51,953 bases of DNA from UBA668 sp043740085 (lineage in GTDB: Bacteria > Actinomycetota > Acidimicrobiia > Acidimicrobiales > Ilumatobacteraceae): the NCBI GenBank assembly GCA_043740085.1, contig JAYUCY010000055.1:1-51953 (forward strand), read 5' to 3'. The translations under genes were made by a program, and so were the position numbers. Below the pieces are notes generated by a model, which was given only the letters and a program-made list of their open reading frames with translations, had not been told where the DNA came from and did not search any database. Numbering within the stretch: position 1 is the stretch's first letter; the number at the start of each line of letters is the position of its first letter. Shown here in pieces: positions 7,604 to 15,613 of this stretch.

Positions 7604-9952
7604 ATGACGCAGGATTTGCTCTCCGCCTCGCTCGACGAACTGATGGGGAGAGCGCGCTGGGTGCGCGACGCGGCGCACGGAACGCGCATCACGTATTCGC
7701 CGAAGGTTTTCATTCCACTCACCATGCTGTGCCGCGACAAGTGCGGCTACTGCACGTTCGCGCAGCCGCCGGCTCGGCTGCAGTCGCCCTATCTCTCGCC
7801 CGAGCAGGTGTTGAAAATTGCCAAGGACGGCTCCCGTATGGGCTGCCACGAAGCGCTGTTCACGCTGGGCGAGGCTCCCGAGGAGCGCTACGAGGTCGCC
7901 CGCGCCTGGCTACGCGAGAATGGGTACGACAACACCATCCACTACGTGCACGCGATGGCGAAACTGGTGCTTGAGGAGACCGGGCTGTTGCCGCATGCGA
8001 ATGCGGGCGCGCTGGACGAGGCACAACTGCGGCTGCTGGCCGAGGTGTCACCCAGCCAGGGGATGATGATCGAGACGCTGCGTGGCGACCTGCCATGCCA
8101 TCGCGGTGCACCCGACAAGACGCCCGAGCGGCGCCTGGCGACGTTGGCCGCCGCCGGCCGGGCAGGCGTGCCGTTCACCACCGGCATCCTGGTGGGGATT
8201 GGCGAAACGCGTGCCGACCGGATCGCGGCGCTCGATGCAATTGTTGCGTCGCACCGCGAGTTCGGGCACGTACAGGAAGTGATTGTGCAGAACTTTCTGC
8301 CCAAGCCGGGCACCGGCATGCAACACGAGGCACCGTGCCCACAGGACGAGTTCCTGTGGGCGATTGCCGTTGCCCGACTGATTTTACCACCGGAAATTCA
8401 CCTGCAGGCGCCACCGAACCTCAGTGACGACTTTGGCGTGCTGCTGGAGGCGGGCATCGATGATTGGGGTGGCGTCTCGCCCGTCACGCTCGACCATGTC
8501 AACCCTGAGCGGCCATGGCCGGGTCTCGATCGTTTGCGTGACGTGACCGAGGCAAGCGGGTTCGCGCTCGCCCCACGCCTGACGATCTACCCCGAGTTTG
8601 TGCGCAAGCCCGAGCAATGGCTGCACAAGTCACTGCGTTTCCGCGTGATGGACCGCAGCGATGCGGAGGGCCTGGGCCGCGACGACCCGGGCGCGATCTG
8701 GCCGGAGAAGGTGACTGCCGCCGATGTCGTGCTCGACGGCGCCGAAGTTGTGCTGGTTGGGCACCGCAGTACGCAGTGGTATTCGGGTGCGACCAACCTG
8801 CCGCCGGTCCTGGTGCCGTCGTCCCGCGCTGGTCGCGCGAGCGGTGCAATTGCAGAGGTCTTGGCCGGTGTGGAGGCCGGCCAAGAGATCGGCCACGACC
8901 AGATCGTGACACTGTTCCGCGCACGTGGACCGGAAGTGGTGGCGATTGCCGAAGTGGCCGACCAGCTGCGCCATGAGGCTGTCGGCGATGCCATCACCTG
9001 GGTGCACAACCGCAACATCAACTACACGAATGTGTGCACGTTCAAGTGTAAGTTCTGCGGCTTCTCGAAGGGCCCGCTCAGCCTGAACCTGCGTGGCACG
9101 CCGTATCTGCTGACGCTTGACGACATCGCGCAGCGCGCGGTCGAGGCGTGGGAACTAGGCGCTACGGAAGTGACCCTGCAGGGTGGCATTCACCCCAGCT
9201 TCGATGGCAACTACTACATCGATGTCACCCGCGCGGTGAAGAGCGCGGTGCCCGACATGCATGTGCACGGGTTCACTGCGCTGGAGGTCACCGAGGGCGC
9301 CAAGCGGCTGGGCGAAGACCTCCACACGTATCTGGGTCGACTGAAGGACGCGGGCCTCGCGTCGCTTCCCGGTACCGCTGCGGAGATTTTGGACGACGAC
9401 GTTCGCGCCATTCTGTGCCCCGACAAGATCACCACCGACGAGTGGCTGGATTGCCATGCGGCCGCGCACGAGATCGGGTTGGCCTCCAACATCACAATCA
9501 TGTTCGGGTCCATCGAGCATCCCGAGTCGTGGGCGAAGCACATGGTCCGCACGCGGGAACTACAGAAGGTCACTGGCGGCTTCACCGAGTTTGTGGGTCT
9601 ACCCTTCGTGCATATGGCCTCGCCGATTTACCTGCAGCGCGCCGCGCGCCGCGGCCCTACCTTTCGCGAGAACCTGCTGATGCATGCGGTCGCGCGAATC
9701 GCGTATCGCGGTTTCATCGACAATATTCAGCTGTCGTGGGTCAAGATGGGTGCGGCCGGTGCAGTGCAGTTGCTGCAGGCAGGTTGCAACGACCTGGGTG
9801 GCACGCTGATGGACGAGAACATCTCTCGTGCCGCCGGCGCGGCGCACGGCCAGGGGATGACCGAGGCGACGTTCACCGACATGGTGGCGCCGCTGGGCCG
9901 TCGCCTTCAGCAGCGCACCACCACCTACGGCCGTGTCGACGCCGTCCACTAG
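7604..9952 (+). CDS. fbiC: FO synthase, fused CofG-CofH (F420 biosynthesis)
   Basis: FbiC makes 7,8-didemethyl-8-hydroxy-5-deazariboflavin (FO), the chromophore of cofactor F420, from tyrosine and a pyrimidine. Both radical-SAM halves are present in one 782-residue chain. The CofG half has CRDKCGYC (Cys43, 47, 50) and the CofH half has CTFKCKFC (Cys478, 482, 485), each binding a 4Fe-4S cluster. The CofH half also has ATEVTLQGGIHPSFDG. Fusion of the two halves is the actinobacterial form; archaea and cyanobacteria usually have separate genes. The 3' end overlaps the next gene by 20 bases. An F420-type oxidoreductase at the right end of the window is a possible user of the cofactor. Confidence 0.97.
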   Translation: MTQDLLSASLDELMGRARWVRDAAHGTRITYSPKVFIPLTMLCRDKCGYCTFAQPPARLQSPYLSPEQVLKIAKDGSRMGCHEALFTLGEAPEERYEVARAWLRENGYDNTIHYVHAMAKLVLEETGLLPHANAGALDEAQLRLLAEVSPSQGMMIETLRGDLPCHRGAPDKTPERRLATLAAAGRAGVPFTTGILVGIGETRADRIAALDAIVASHREFGHVQEVIVQNFLPKPGTGMQHEAPCPQDEFLWAIAVARLILPPEIHLQAPPNLSDDFGVLLEAGIDDWGGVSPVTLDHVNPERPWPGLDRLRDVTEASGFALAPRLTIYPEFVRKPEQWLHKSLRFRVMDRSDAEGLGRDDPGAIWPEKVTAADVVLDGAEVVLVGHRSTQWYSGATNLPPVLVPSSRAGRASGAIAEVLAGVEAGQEIGHDQIVTLFRARGPEVVAIAEVADQLRHEAVGDAITWVHNRNINYTNVCTFKCKFCGFSKGPLSLNLRGTPYLLTLDDIAQRAVEAWELGATEVTLQGGIHPSFDGNYYIDVTRAVKSAVPDMHVHGFTALEVTEGAKRLGEDLHTYLGRLKDAGLASLPGTAAEILDDDVRAILCPDKITTDEWLDCHAAAHEIGLASNITIMFGSIEHPESWAKHMVRTRELQKVTGGFTEFVGLPFVHMASPIYLQRAARRGPTFRENLLMHAVARIAYRGFIDNIQLSWVKMGAAGAVQLLQAGCNDLGGTLMDENISRAAGAAHGQGMTEATFTDMVAPLGRRLQQRTTTYGRVDAVH

Positions 9953-11726
9953 CACCGCTCTCGCAACCACGACACGGTGGATGCCGCGCCGCGTGCGGCT
10001 CGACGACGTTGCTCGCGGCGTGGGCTACGAATTCTCAACACCATCTCAGGTCTGGGCGGCGACCGACATCGACGATGTCGTCGGCGTGATTGCGGCTGGC
10101 GAAGCTGCCGCCTTCGACGGCGAGTGGGTGGTGGGGTTCGTCACCTACGAGGCGGCTCGTGCGTTCGACGCCGCGTACCCGCCCGCCACAGCGAGTGGGA
10201 CCCTGCCGTTGGCCTGGTTCTGCTCGTTCGCCTCCCGCGGCGAAGTGCCGCTGGTGGAGGCGCCCACCAGTGGCCCGTTCGTCGACGGTGTGGTGCGCAC
10301 GCATGGCAGCCGTTGGTATCGAGATGGCGTGCAGCAGGTTCGCGAACTGATTGAGACCGGCGGCGTCTACCAGATCAATCTCACGGATCGCGTGCGTGCC
10401 AGGTTGGTTGCGGATCCGTTCGATCTCTACCGCTCGATGGTCTGCACCCAGGGCGGAGCGTTCAACGCGTTCCTTGACCTTGGTGAAGCAGTGGTCGCCA
10501 GTGCGTCGCCCGAACTGTTCCTAGAGATCGACGGCGCGACGGTGACGGCGCGGCCGATGAAGGGGACCCGTCGTCGCCACGGCAGACCTGAGGCGGACCT
10601 GCTGATGGCGGAGGAACTGCGTGCGTCCGAGAAGGACCGTGCTGAGAACGTGATGATTGTCGATCTGCTGCGCAACGACCTGTCGCGGCTGTCGTCGCCC
10701 GGTGGGGTCAGCGTGCCCGAATTGTTCCGGGTGGAGCGCTACGAGACGGTGTGGCAGCTGACCTCAACGGTGCAGGCCAGCCTGCGGCCGGAGGTTCGGC
10801 TGGCAGATGTGTTCCGGGCAACGTTCCCATGCGGCTCAATCACGGGTGCGCCGAAGGTGGCCGCAATGCACGCGATTGCTCGCCTCGAGCCGTCGCCGCG
10901 CGGCCTCTACTGCGGAGCAATCGGAATGATCTCGCCGTCAGTTGCTGGCGCACGACCTTCGTCCATCTGGAGCGTCGCGATCCGCACCGCGGTGATTGAT
11001 GCGGCCGATGGACGTGTGGAGTTCGCGTCGGGTGGGGGCATCACGTACGACTCGGTACCGGCTGATGAGGACGACGAATTGGAGTCGAAGGTCGCCGTGT
11101 TGCGTTCGGCGCGGCCCGCTTTCGAGCTGTTCGAGACGCTGCGCTTCGACGCGGATGGAGCGCACCATCTGGCTCGCCATCTGCGCCGGCTGGCAGCGTC
11201 GGCCGAGTACTTCGGGTTCGCGTGCGATCCATCCGTGGTTGCTGTCGAGGTGCACGCATTGGCGCTGCCCGAGCAGCCTCGCCGACTGCGCATCGTGCTC
11301 GATCGGCGCGGCCGTCATCGCTTGGAAGTCGTCGAGTTCAATGATGCACCGCCGGTTGTTCGGCTAGCGGTGTCGACGGCGAGGGTACGCAGCGACGACC
11401 CCTTCATGTGCCACAAGACGACTCGCCGTGCGGTGTACGAGCGGGCTCGATCGGCGCACCCGAGGGCCGACGAGGTGCTGCTGGTCAACGAGCGGGGCGA
11501 AGTGGTGGAGACCACCATCACCAACCTGCTGTACCGCCTCGGCGACGAATGGTTCACACCGCCGCTGACGAGCGGAGGCCTTCCGGGCATCGGGCGAGAG
11601 ATGTTGGTGGAGTCGGGTGACGTCTGCGAGCGGATGCTGCCGTTGGCCGAGTTGGCCGAGTGCGATGAACTGGCTGTGGTCAACTCGCTGCGAGGCCGCC
11701 GGACAGCAGTGATACTTGGGCCATGA
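9933..11726 (+). CDS. pabBC: Fused aminodeoxychorismate synthase component I (PabB) and aminodeoxychorismate lyase (PabC)
   Basis: Together the two halves turn chorismate into p-aminobenzoate for folate; the PabA-type glutaminase must be encoded elsewhere. Residues 1 to about 395 are PabB, with PMKGTRRR (Lys210, the residue that distinguishes PabB), DLLRNDLSR and PCGSITGAPK. From about residue 396 the chain is PabC-like, a fold-type IV PLP enzyme, with HKTTRRAVYE holding the PLP lysine and NSLRG near the end. The 597-residue length fits a full fusion. The GTG at 9933 overlaps fbiC by 20 bases; an in-frame ATG at 9981 is an alternative because neither has a strong ribosome site. folP begins within its stop codon. 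Confidence 0.95.
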   Translation: MSTPSTSTALATTTRWMPRRVRLDDVARGVGYEFSTPSQVWAATDIDDVVGVIAAGEAAAFDGEWVVGFVTYEAARAFDAAYPPATASGTLPLAWFCSFASRGEVPLVEAPTSGPFVDGVVRTHGSRWYRDGVQQVRELIETGGVYQINLTDRVRARLVADPFDLYRSMVCTQGGAFNAFLDLGEAVVASASPELFLEIDGATVTARPMKGTRRRHGRPEADLLMAEELRASEKDRAENVMIVDLLRNDLSRLSSPGGVSVPELFRVERYETVWQLTSTVQASLRPEVRLADVFRATFPCGSITGAPKVAAMHAIARLEPSPRGLYCGAIGMISPSVAGARPSSIWSVAIRTAVIDAADGRVEFASGGGITYDSVPADEDDELESKVAVLRSARPAFELFETLRFDADGAHHLARHLRRLAASAEYFGFACDPSVVAVEVHALALPEQPRRLRIVLDRRGRHRLEVVEFNDAPPVVRLAVSTARVRSDDPFMCHKTTRRAVYERARSAHPRADEVLLVNERGEVVETTITNLLYRLGDEWFTPPLTSGGLPGIGREMLVESGDVCERMLPLAELAECDELAVVNSLRGRRTAVILGP

Positions 11727-12586
11727 ATCCCGATCAGTTCCTCGCCGCGCTCACCGGCTCCGACGAGGTGTTGTTGATGGGGGTCGTCAATGTCACGCCG
11801 GATTCCTTTTCCGATGGAGGTCGTTACTACGAGCTCGACACTGCGGTCGCGCATGCATTGCGGCTGGTGCAGGAGGGTGCCGACATCGTCGATATCGGCG
11901 GCGAAAGCACGCGGCCGGGGGCTGAGCCTGTCGGGCTGGAGGAGGAGTTACGTCGCGTGGTGCCGGTTGCGCGCGACCTGGCCGCTGCGGGTGTTGCAGT
12001 CAGTATCGACACCCGCCACGCTGCGGTTGCGGAAGCGGCGGTGGCCGCAGGGGCTTGTCTTGTGAACGACGTGTCGGGCCTACGCGACCCGAAGATGCGA
12101 GCGGTCGCTGCGAGTTACGGAGTGCCCGCGGTCGCGATGCACATGCCTATCGACGACCCGACTGTGATGCAGCAGCACGCCGACTACGAGGACGTCGTTG
12201 TCGACGTGGTCGGGTTCCTTCGGGATCATGCTGCGCTCGCACTCGCCGAGGGCGTACCGACGGTGATCGTCGACCCGGGTATCGGTTTCGGCAAGACCGT
12301 CGAGCAGAACATTCAGCTCATCCGCCGACTCGACGAGTTGGTCGCGCTCGGCCACCCCGTACTGGTCGGCGCCTCGCGCAAGCGATTCATCGGTGTGCTG
12401 GCCGGCGTTGAGCGTCCGGAGGATCGCGTCGCAGGCACCCTGGCCGTGCACCTGGCGAGTGTTCAGCGGGGCGCCCGACTTGTTCGTGCTCACGACATTG
12501 CCGCCCATCGTCAAGCGCTGACGATGTGGCGTCACATCGTCGGCGGTGCTACCCGGTCAGACGAACGCGATCGGATCGGTGGTTGA
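11723..12586 (+). CDS. folP: Dihydropteroate synthase
   Basis: It condenses p-aminobenzoate with dihydropterin pyrophosphate, the step directly after the product of the preceding gene. The 287-residue barrel has GVVNVTPDSFSDGG near the N-terminus, DIGGESTRPGA, SIDTRHAAVAEAA, VNDVSG, DPGIGFGKT and GASRKRFIG, covering the pterin and pABA sites. Its ATG overlaps the stop of pabBC (ATGA), so supply of substrate and consuming enzyme is translationally coupled. The 3' end overlaps the convergent sigma-factor gene by 30 bases. Confidence 0.97.
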   Translation: MNPDQFLAALTGSDEVLLMGVVNVTPDSFSDGGRYYELDTAVAHALRLVQEGADIVDIGGESTRPGAEPVGLEEELRRVVPVARDLAAAGVAVSIDTRHAAVAEAAVAAGACLVNDVSGLRDPKMRAVAASYGVPAVAMHMPIDDPTVMQQHADYEDVVVDVVGFLRDHAALALAEGVPTVIVDPGIGFGKTVEQNIQLIRRLDELVALGHPVLVGASRKRFIGVLAGVERPEDRVAGTLAVHLASVQRGARLVRAHDIAAHRQALTMWRHIVGGATRSDERDRIGG

Positions 12587-14080
12587 GGACGAGGTGCCCT
12601 CAAGGACGTAGAGCGACCAGGCGATCGGAGAAATCGCACCAAGCGGTATCGAGATCTGGACTGAGAAATAGAGCGCGTCGCCTGGATGCATCAACCCCAG
12701 GGAGCAAAAATTGCTGCCGGCCAGGCAGATGATGCCGCTGGACACCGGCTTGACCTCGAAGCCAGCGGGGAGGCCAAACGCGATTTGTGCATTGGCGATG
12801 TCGTGGGCCCCAATGTTCGCCACGTAGACCAAGACCTCGGCAGTGCCACCCGACACCCCGACGCCATTGGGCGTGCCCTTCATCTTCAGGTTCTGAATCA
12901 GGTAGGTGGTTGTCGTACTCACCGCTTCCGTCGTGGTGGGTGCTGTGGTCGCGGGTGGCTGGATGTGGGCAGGCCCCACCACAGCAACGGCAAGACTTGT
13001 CGACACCAGGGTGGTCTCGACGACTGTCGTGGTGGGTGCTGTGGTCGAGGGGGTAGTGGTGCTCGCCACGGTGGTCGACGACGCCGAGGTGGTGTTCGGA
13101 GCACTCGCCGAGGGCGTGGTCGCGCTGACGGTCGACGCCGCAGCGAATCCAGCTGGCGTGCCGTTGTCGTCGCTGCGCGCGGCGAAGCTGACACCGCCGA
13201 GCACGACAGCCACACCAACAGTCGTGCCAATCACCATTCGGGCGACGCGACCGCGCTGTCCTGCTGTGTGTGCGCGCGTTCCTGCATCCGCGCTCTTGCC
13301 GAGCTCGTCGAGATAGGTGGCCGCTGGCACTCCGAGGAACGCGGAGATCAGCAGGACGCGCAGCCGCTCATTCGTGGGGCGAAGTTCGTCGAGAGTGATC
13401 CGGCACGGTTCGCACACGGCGAGATGGGTGTCCACGGCGGCGCGCTCTCGCGCGGGCATGCTGTCGCGGATATAGGCGCTGAAGGTGGCGCCGAATGTGC
13501 GGCACTGGAGGTCGCGTTGGGTGCCGATGTGTGCCTGTAGATATGCCTGGCGAAGGCCTTCCCGCGCCCGATACGCCAAAGCCGCAACGCTGTTCGGGGC
13601 AAGGCCGAGCAGCGGTGCAACTTCGGCAGGGCTGCGGCCCTCGACCTCGGTGTGCCACAGAATCAGCTGCCACCGCTCAGGCAGCGACTCGAAGGCCCCG
13701 CGGGCGATGCGAGCCTCGGCGTCGCGGTCCGCGGCGTTGGCGGTGGCGAAGTCGGCGACGTCGCTGATCAGATCGGAGGGGGTCTCGCGACTTCGCCGGG
13801 TGCGTTCGTAGACGGTGTTGCGGACGACCGTCATCAGGTATGGACGAAATGCCGACAGCGGCCCCTTGCCGCCGCGCAGGACGTTGAGTACACGGGCAAA
13901 GCTTTCACTGACGACATCGTCTGCGTCGCTGGAGGAACGAGTCAGACACCGTGCAGCAGCCAGCGCCGCCGCACGGTGTCGTTCATAGAGGGTCGCGTAC
14001 GCGTGGCTGTCGCCGACGCGAGATCGAGCGATGAGCATCTCGTCGCTGTCGATGTGTTCGTTCAGAATTACGGCAGCCAC
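12557..14080 (-). CDS. ECF sigma factor fused to zinc-finger anti-sigma domain, membrane helix and exported domain
   Basis: This is a 507-residue chain with a clear domain series. Residues 15-95 are sigma region 2 (YATLYERHRAAALAAARCL, then FRPYLMTVVRNTVYERTRR). Residues 125-185 are sigma region 4 (LPERWQLILWHTEVEG, then APLLGLAPNSVAALAYRAREGLR). Residues about 190-240 hold an anti-sigma zinc-finger signature His219-x3-Cys223-x2-Cys226. Residues 281-301 form one membrane helix, followed by a Thr/Ser/Pro/Ala-rich linker to about 400 and a roughly 100-residue beta-rich domain expected outside the cell. Known ECF groups with C-terminal extensions behave as self-contained membrane-bound switches; that role here is inferred. 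The GTG start has AGGG upstream. Confidence 0.92.
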   Translation of the reverse strand: MAAVILNEHIDSDEMLIARSRVGDSHAYATLYERHRAAALAAARCLTRSSSDADDVVSESFARVLNVLRGGKGPLSAFRPYLMTVVRNTVYERTRRSRETPSDLISDVADFATANAADRDAEARIARGAFESLPERWQLILWHTEVEGRSPAEVAPLLGLAPNSVAALAYRAREGLRQAYLQAHIGTQRDLQCRTFGATFSAYIRDSMPARERAAVDTHLAVCEPCRITLDELRPTNERLRVLLISAFLGVPAATYLDELGKSADAGTRAHTAGQRGRVARMVIGTTVGVAVVLGGVSFAARSDDNGTPAGFAAASTVSATTPSASAPNTTSASSTTVASTTTPSTTAPTTTVVETTLVSTSLAVAVVGPAHIQPPATTAPTTTEAVSTTTTYLIQNLKMKGTPNGVGVSGGTAEVLVYVANIGAHDIANAQIAFGLPAGFEVKPVSSGIICLAGSNFCSLGLMHPGDALYFSVQISIPLGAISPIAWSLYVLEGTSSSTTDPIAFV

Positions 14081-14450
14081 AGGTTCCCTCGTTTGATGAA
14101 CGTGCGCCAGTTCATCGGCACTGGGTGCCGGTTACTTGATGGTGCACTCAGTGGTTGCCGGACGGCGCCACGCGCGTGGTCCGGCTCTGCAATGAGTTGC
14201 CTGGGTGGCGTCTATGACGCCGACAGTGACATTTCTGTGGAATGGTCCAATTTCGTCGTGCCAGTTCGGGGTGGTCCTCCTTGGAGCGCTGTCGTCGCTG
14301 GGTGACGATTCGAGCGCCGCCCTCGGCCTCGATGAGCAACTCAACACGGAGCGTGCCATTGGTCCAACGAACGATGGCAGCGTGTGGATGCGCCGCACAC
14401 CCGAGATGGCCGGCACTTCAACGACCACTACCGCACCCGCACGTAGCAAT
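14081..14450. other. Gene-free region upstream of the sigma factor, with an operator-like inverted repeat
   Basis: These 370 bases between the sigma gene start and the tRNA-Gln 3' end hold no convincing gene. Just upstream of the sigma start, GATGAAC-N8-GTTCATC (14095-14116) is a perfect 7+7 inverted repeat, followed directly by a small GGCAC-TGG-GTGCC hairpin (14117-14129). Either could control the sigma gene. The rest is unremarkable GC-rich sequence. Confidence 0.6.
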
Positions 14451-14524
14451 TGGTTCCGGGGAGAGGGCTCGAACCCCTATATGCAGGACCAAAACCTGCC
14501 GTCCTACCATTGAACGACCCCGGA
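14451..14524 (-). tRNA. tRNA-Gln (anticodon TTG)
   Basis: Read on the minus strand, a 7-bp acceptor stem (TCCGGGG with CCCCGGA), a D arm with GGTAGGA, an anticodon stem GCAGG/CCTGC enclosing the loop TTTTGGT, and a T arm with GGTTCGAGCC fold into a normal cloverleaf. The anticodon in the loop is TTG, which reads CAA (Gln). The 3' CCA is encoded in the gene. Confidence 0.95.
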
Positions 14525-14572
14525 AGGAACGGATCCGAGGTTATCGGACCACATCAGTCTCGCCACGGAGGT

Positions 14573-14600
14573 TTGGTGAGTGCTGTGTGCCCGATAGCGT
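14573..14600 (+). promoter_or_regulatory. Candidate promoter of the bS22-like gene
   Basis: TTGGTG (14573-14578) and TAGCGT (14595-14600) are separated by 16 bases and match the -35/-10 pattern loosely. The ATG lies only ten bases after the -10 hexamer, and no Shine-Dalgarno sequence is present, so the message would be leaderless or nearly so. Confidence 0.45.
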
Positions 14601-14610
14601 CCCACGAGCT

Positions 14611-14712
14611 ATGGGTTCACTTATCAAGAAGCGCCGCAAGCGCATGCGCAAGAAGAAGCACAAGAAGATGCTCCGCCGTACGCGGCACGCGCGCCAGCGC
14701 GGCAAGGGCTGA
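14611..14712 (+). CDS. Small ribosomal protein bS22-like (AURKAIP1/COX24 domain), 33 residues
   Basis: A very short, extremely basic protein: MGSLIKKRRKRMRKKKHKK and then MLRRTRHARQRGKG. It closely follows the pattern of the mycobacterial 30S protein bS22, which begins MGSVIKKRRKRM and has KKKHRKLLRRTR. This family is found across actinobacteria and is easily missed by gene finders. It is transcribed divergently from tRNA-Gln. The identification rests on remembered sequence similarity and is strong for so short a protein. Confidence 0.9.
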   Translation: MGSLIKKRRKRMRKKKHKKMLRRTRHARQRGKG

Positions 14713-14748
14713 TCTCAGCTTCATTTTGTAACCACAACCAAATTCTGT

Positions 14749-15507
14749 TCATCGACCGTCGGCAGTTCGCTGTTGGCGGTCGGTGCGCGTTTGCACCACC
14801 ATCGCCTCCGGCAGCGCCGCAGCGATGGAGTGGTGACCCACCAGGAACCACGTCGCACCGCTGCCCGCCAGCGTGGGTGGGATCCCGGCAGCTTCGTGAA
14901 TTCGGTCGCGCCACTCGGCCAGCCGTGGTTCCACCAGCAGCGCTGCCGGCTCCAGATCGTTGGTGCCGTGAGCCCGCGGCCCGCCCAGTTCGTCCCACGC
15001 CCGATAGGCGGCCGGGGTACTGACCGCGAGCGGCGGCACGATCAGGGTGATGTCGAGCGGTTGCAAGTCTAGCGGCTCCACGATCTCGCCGATGCCACTG
15101 ACGCGGGCGCGGCCGCCGACCAGGCAGAAGCTGACGTCGGCACCCAACTGGGCGGCCGCGACGACATCGGAGTAGCCGGCCCATCGCAGCACTGCGGCTG
15201 CATCGCTGCTGCCGCCGCCCAGGCCTCCACCGCGAGGGATCCACTTCGTCAGGTGCACGGCTGCCTCGCAGTCGGCGAGACGCAGCGCCTTCGCCACCAG
15301 GTTGCCGTCGTCCAACGGCATGCCCGCCGCGTAGGGACCTTCCGCGCTGAGTCCGCTACCGCCGGGCGTGATGGTGAGCGTGTCGGCCCACTCGAGTGCG
15401 ACCATCTCGGCGTCGATCAGGTGCAGCCCGTCGTCACGCACCCCAGTGATGCGCAGCGACAGCGTCAACTTCGCCGGCGCCCGCAGCGTGACGACATCCG
15501 CCGTCAT
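14749..15507 (-). CDS. ispE: 4-(cytidine 5'-diphospho)-2-C-methyl-D-erythritol kinase
   Basis: IspE phosphorylates CDP-methylerythritol in the non-mevalonate isoprenoid pathway. The 252-residue GHMP kinase has the N-terminal RAPAKLTLSLRITGVRDDG, the ATP loop PRGGGLGGGSSDAAAVL and a C-terminal LAGSGATWF motif. It is somewhat shorter than the typical 280-300 residues but has all three motifs. It follows rsmA, the conserved rsmA-ispE order of actinobacteria, with a 106-base gap that holds an inverted repeat. Confidence 0.94.
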   Translation of the reverse strand: MTADVVTLRAPAKLTLSLRITGVRDDGLHLIDAEMVALEWADTLTITPGGSGLSAEGPYAAGMPLDDGNLVAKALRLADCEAAVHLTKWIPRGGGLGGGSSDAAAVLRWAGYSDVVAAAQLGADVSFCLVGGRARVSGIGEIVEPLDLQPLDITLIVPPLAVSTPAAYRAWDELGGPRAHGTNDLEPAALLVEPRLAEWRDRIHEAAGIPPTLAGSGATWFLVGHHSIAAALPEAMVVQTRTDRQQRTADGR

Positions 15508-15530
15508 CGTGCCCCCGTCATGCCGGTGGA

Positions 15531-15590
15531 CGAAGTGACGCGCCTTTCTGTCACAGCGCCTGGTCCTGGGAGGAGAATTGCGTCACTTCG
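15531..15590. promoter_or_regulatory. Long-arm inverted repeat between rsmA and ispE
   Basis: CGAAGTGACGC (15531-15541) and GCGTCACTTCG (15580-15590) are perfect 11-base inverted arms separated by 38 bases, filling most of the gap between the rsmA stop and the ispE start. In the minus-strand message they would form a stem with a large loop just before ispE. The loop also contains CTCCTCCCAGG when read on the minus strand. It could be a paired protein site or an RNA control element. Confidence 0.5.
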
Positions 15591-15613
15591 ACGATTTTGG
15601 CGCGCGCCGGTCG

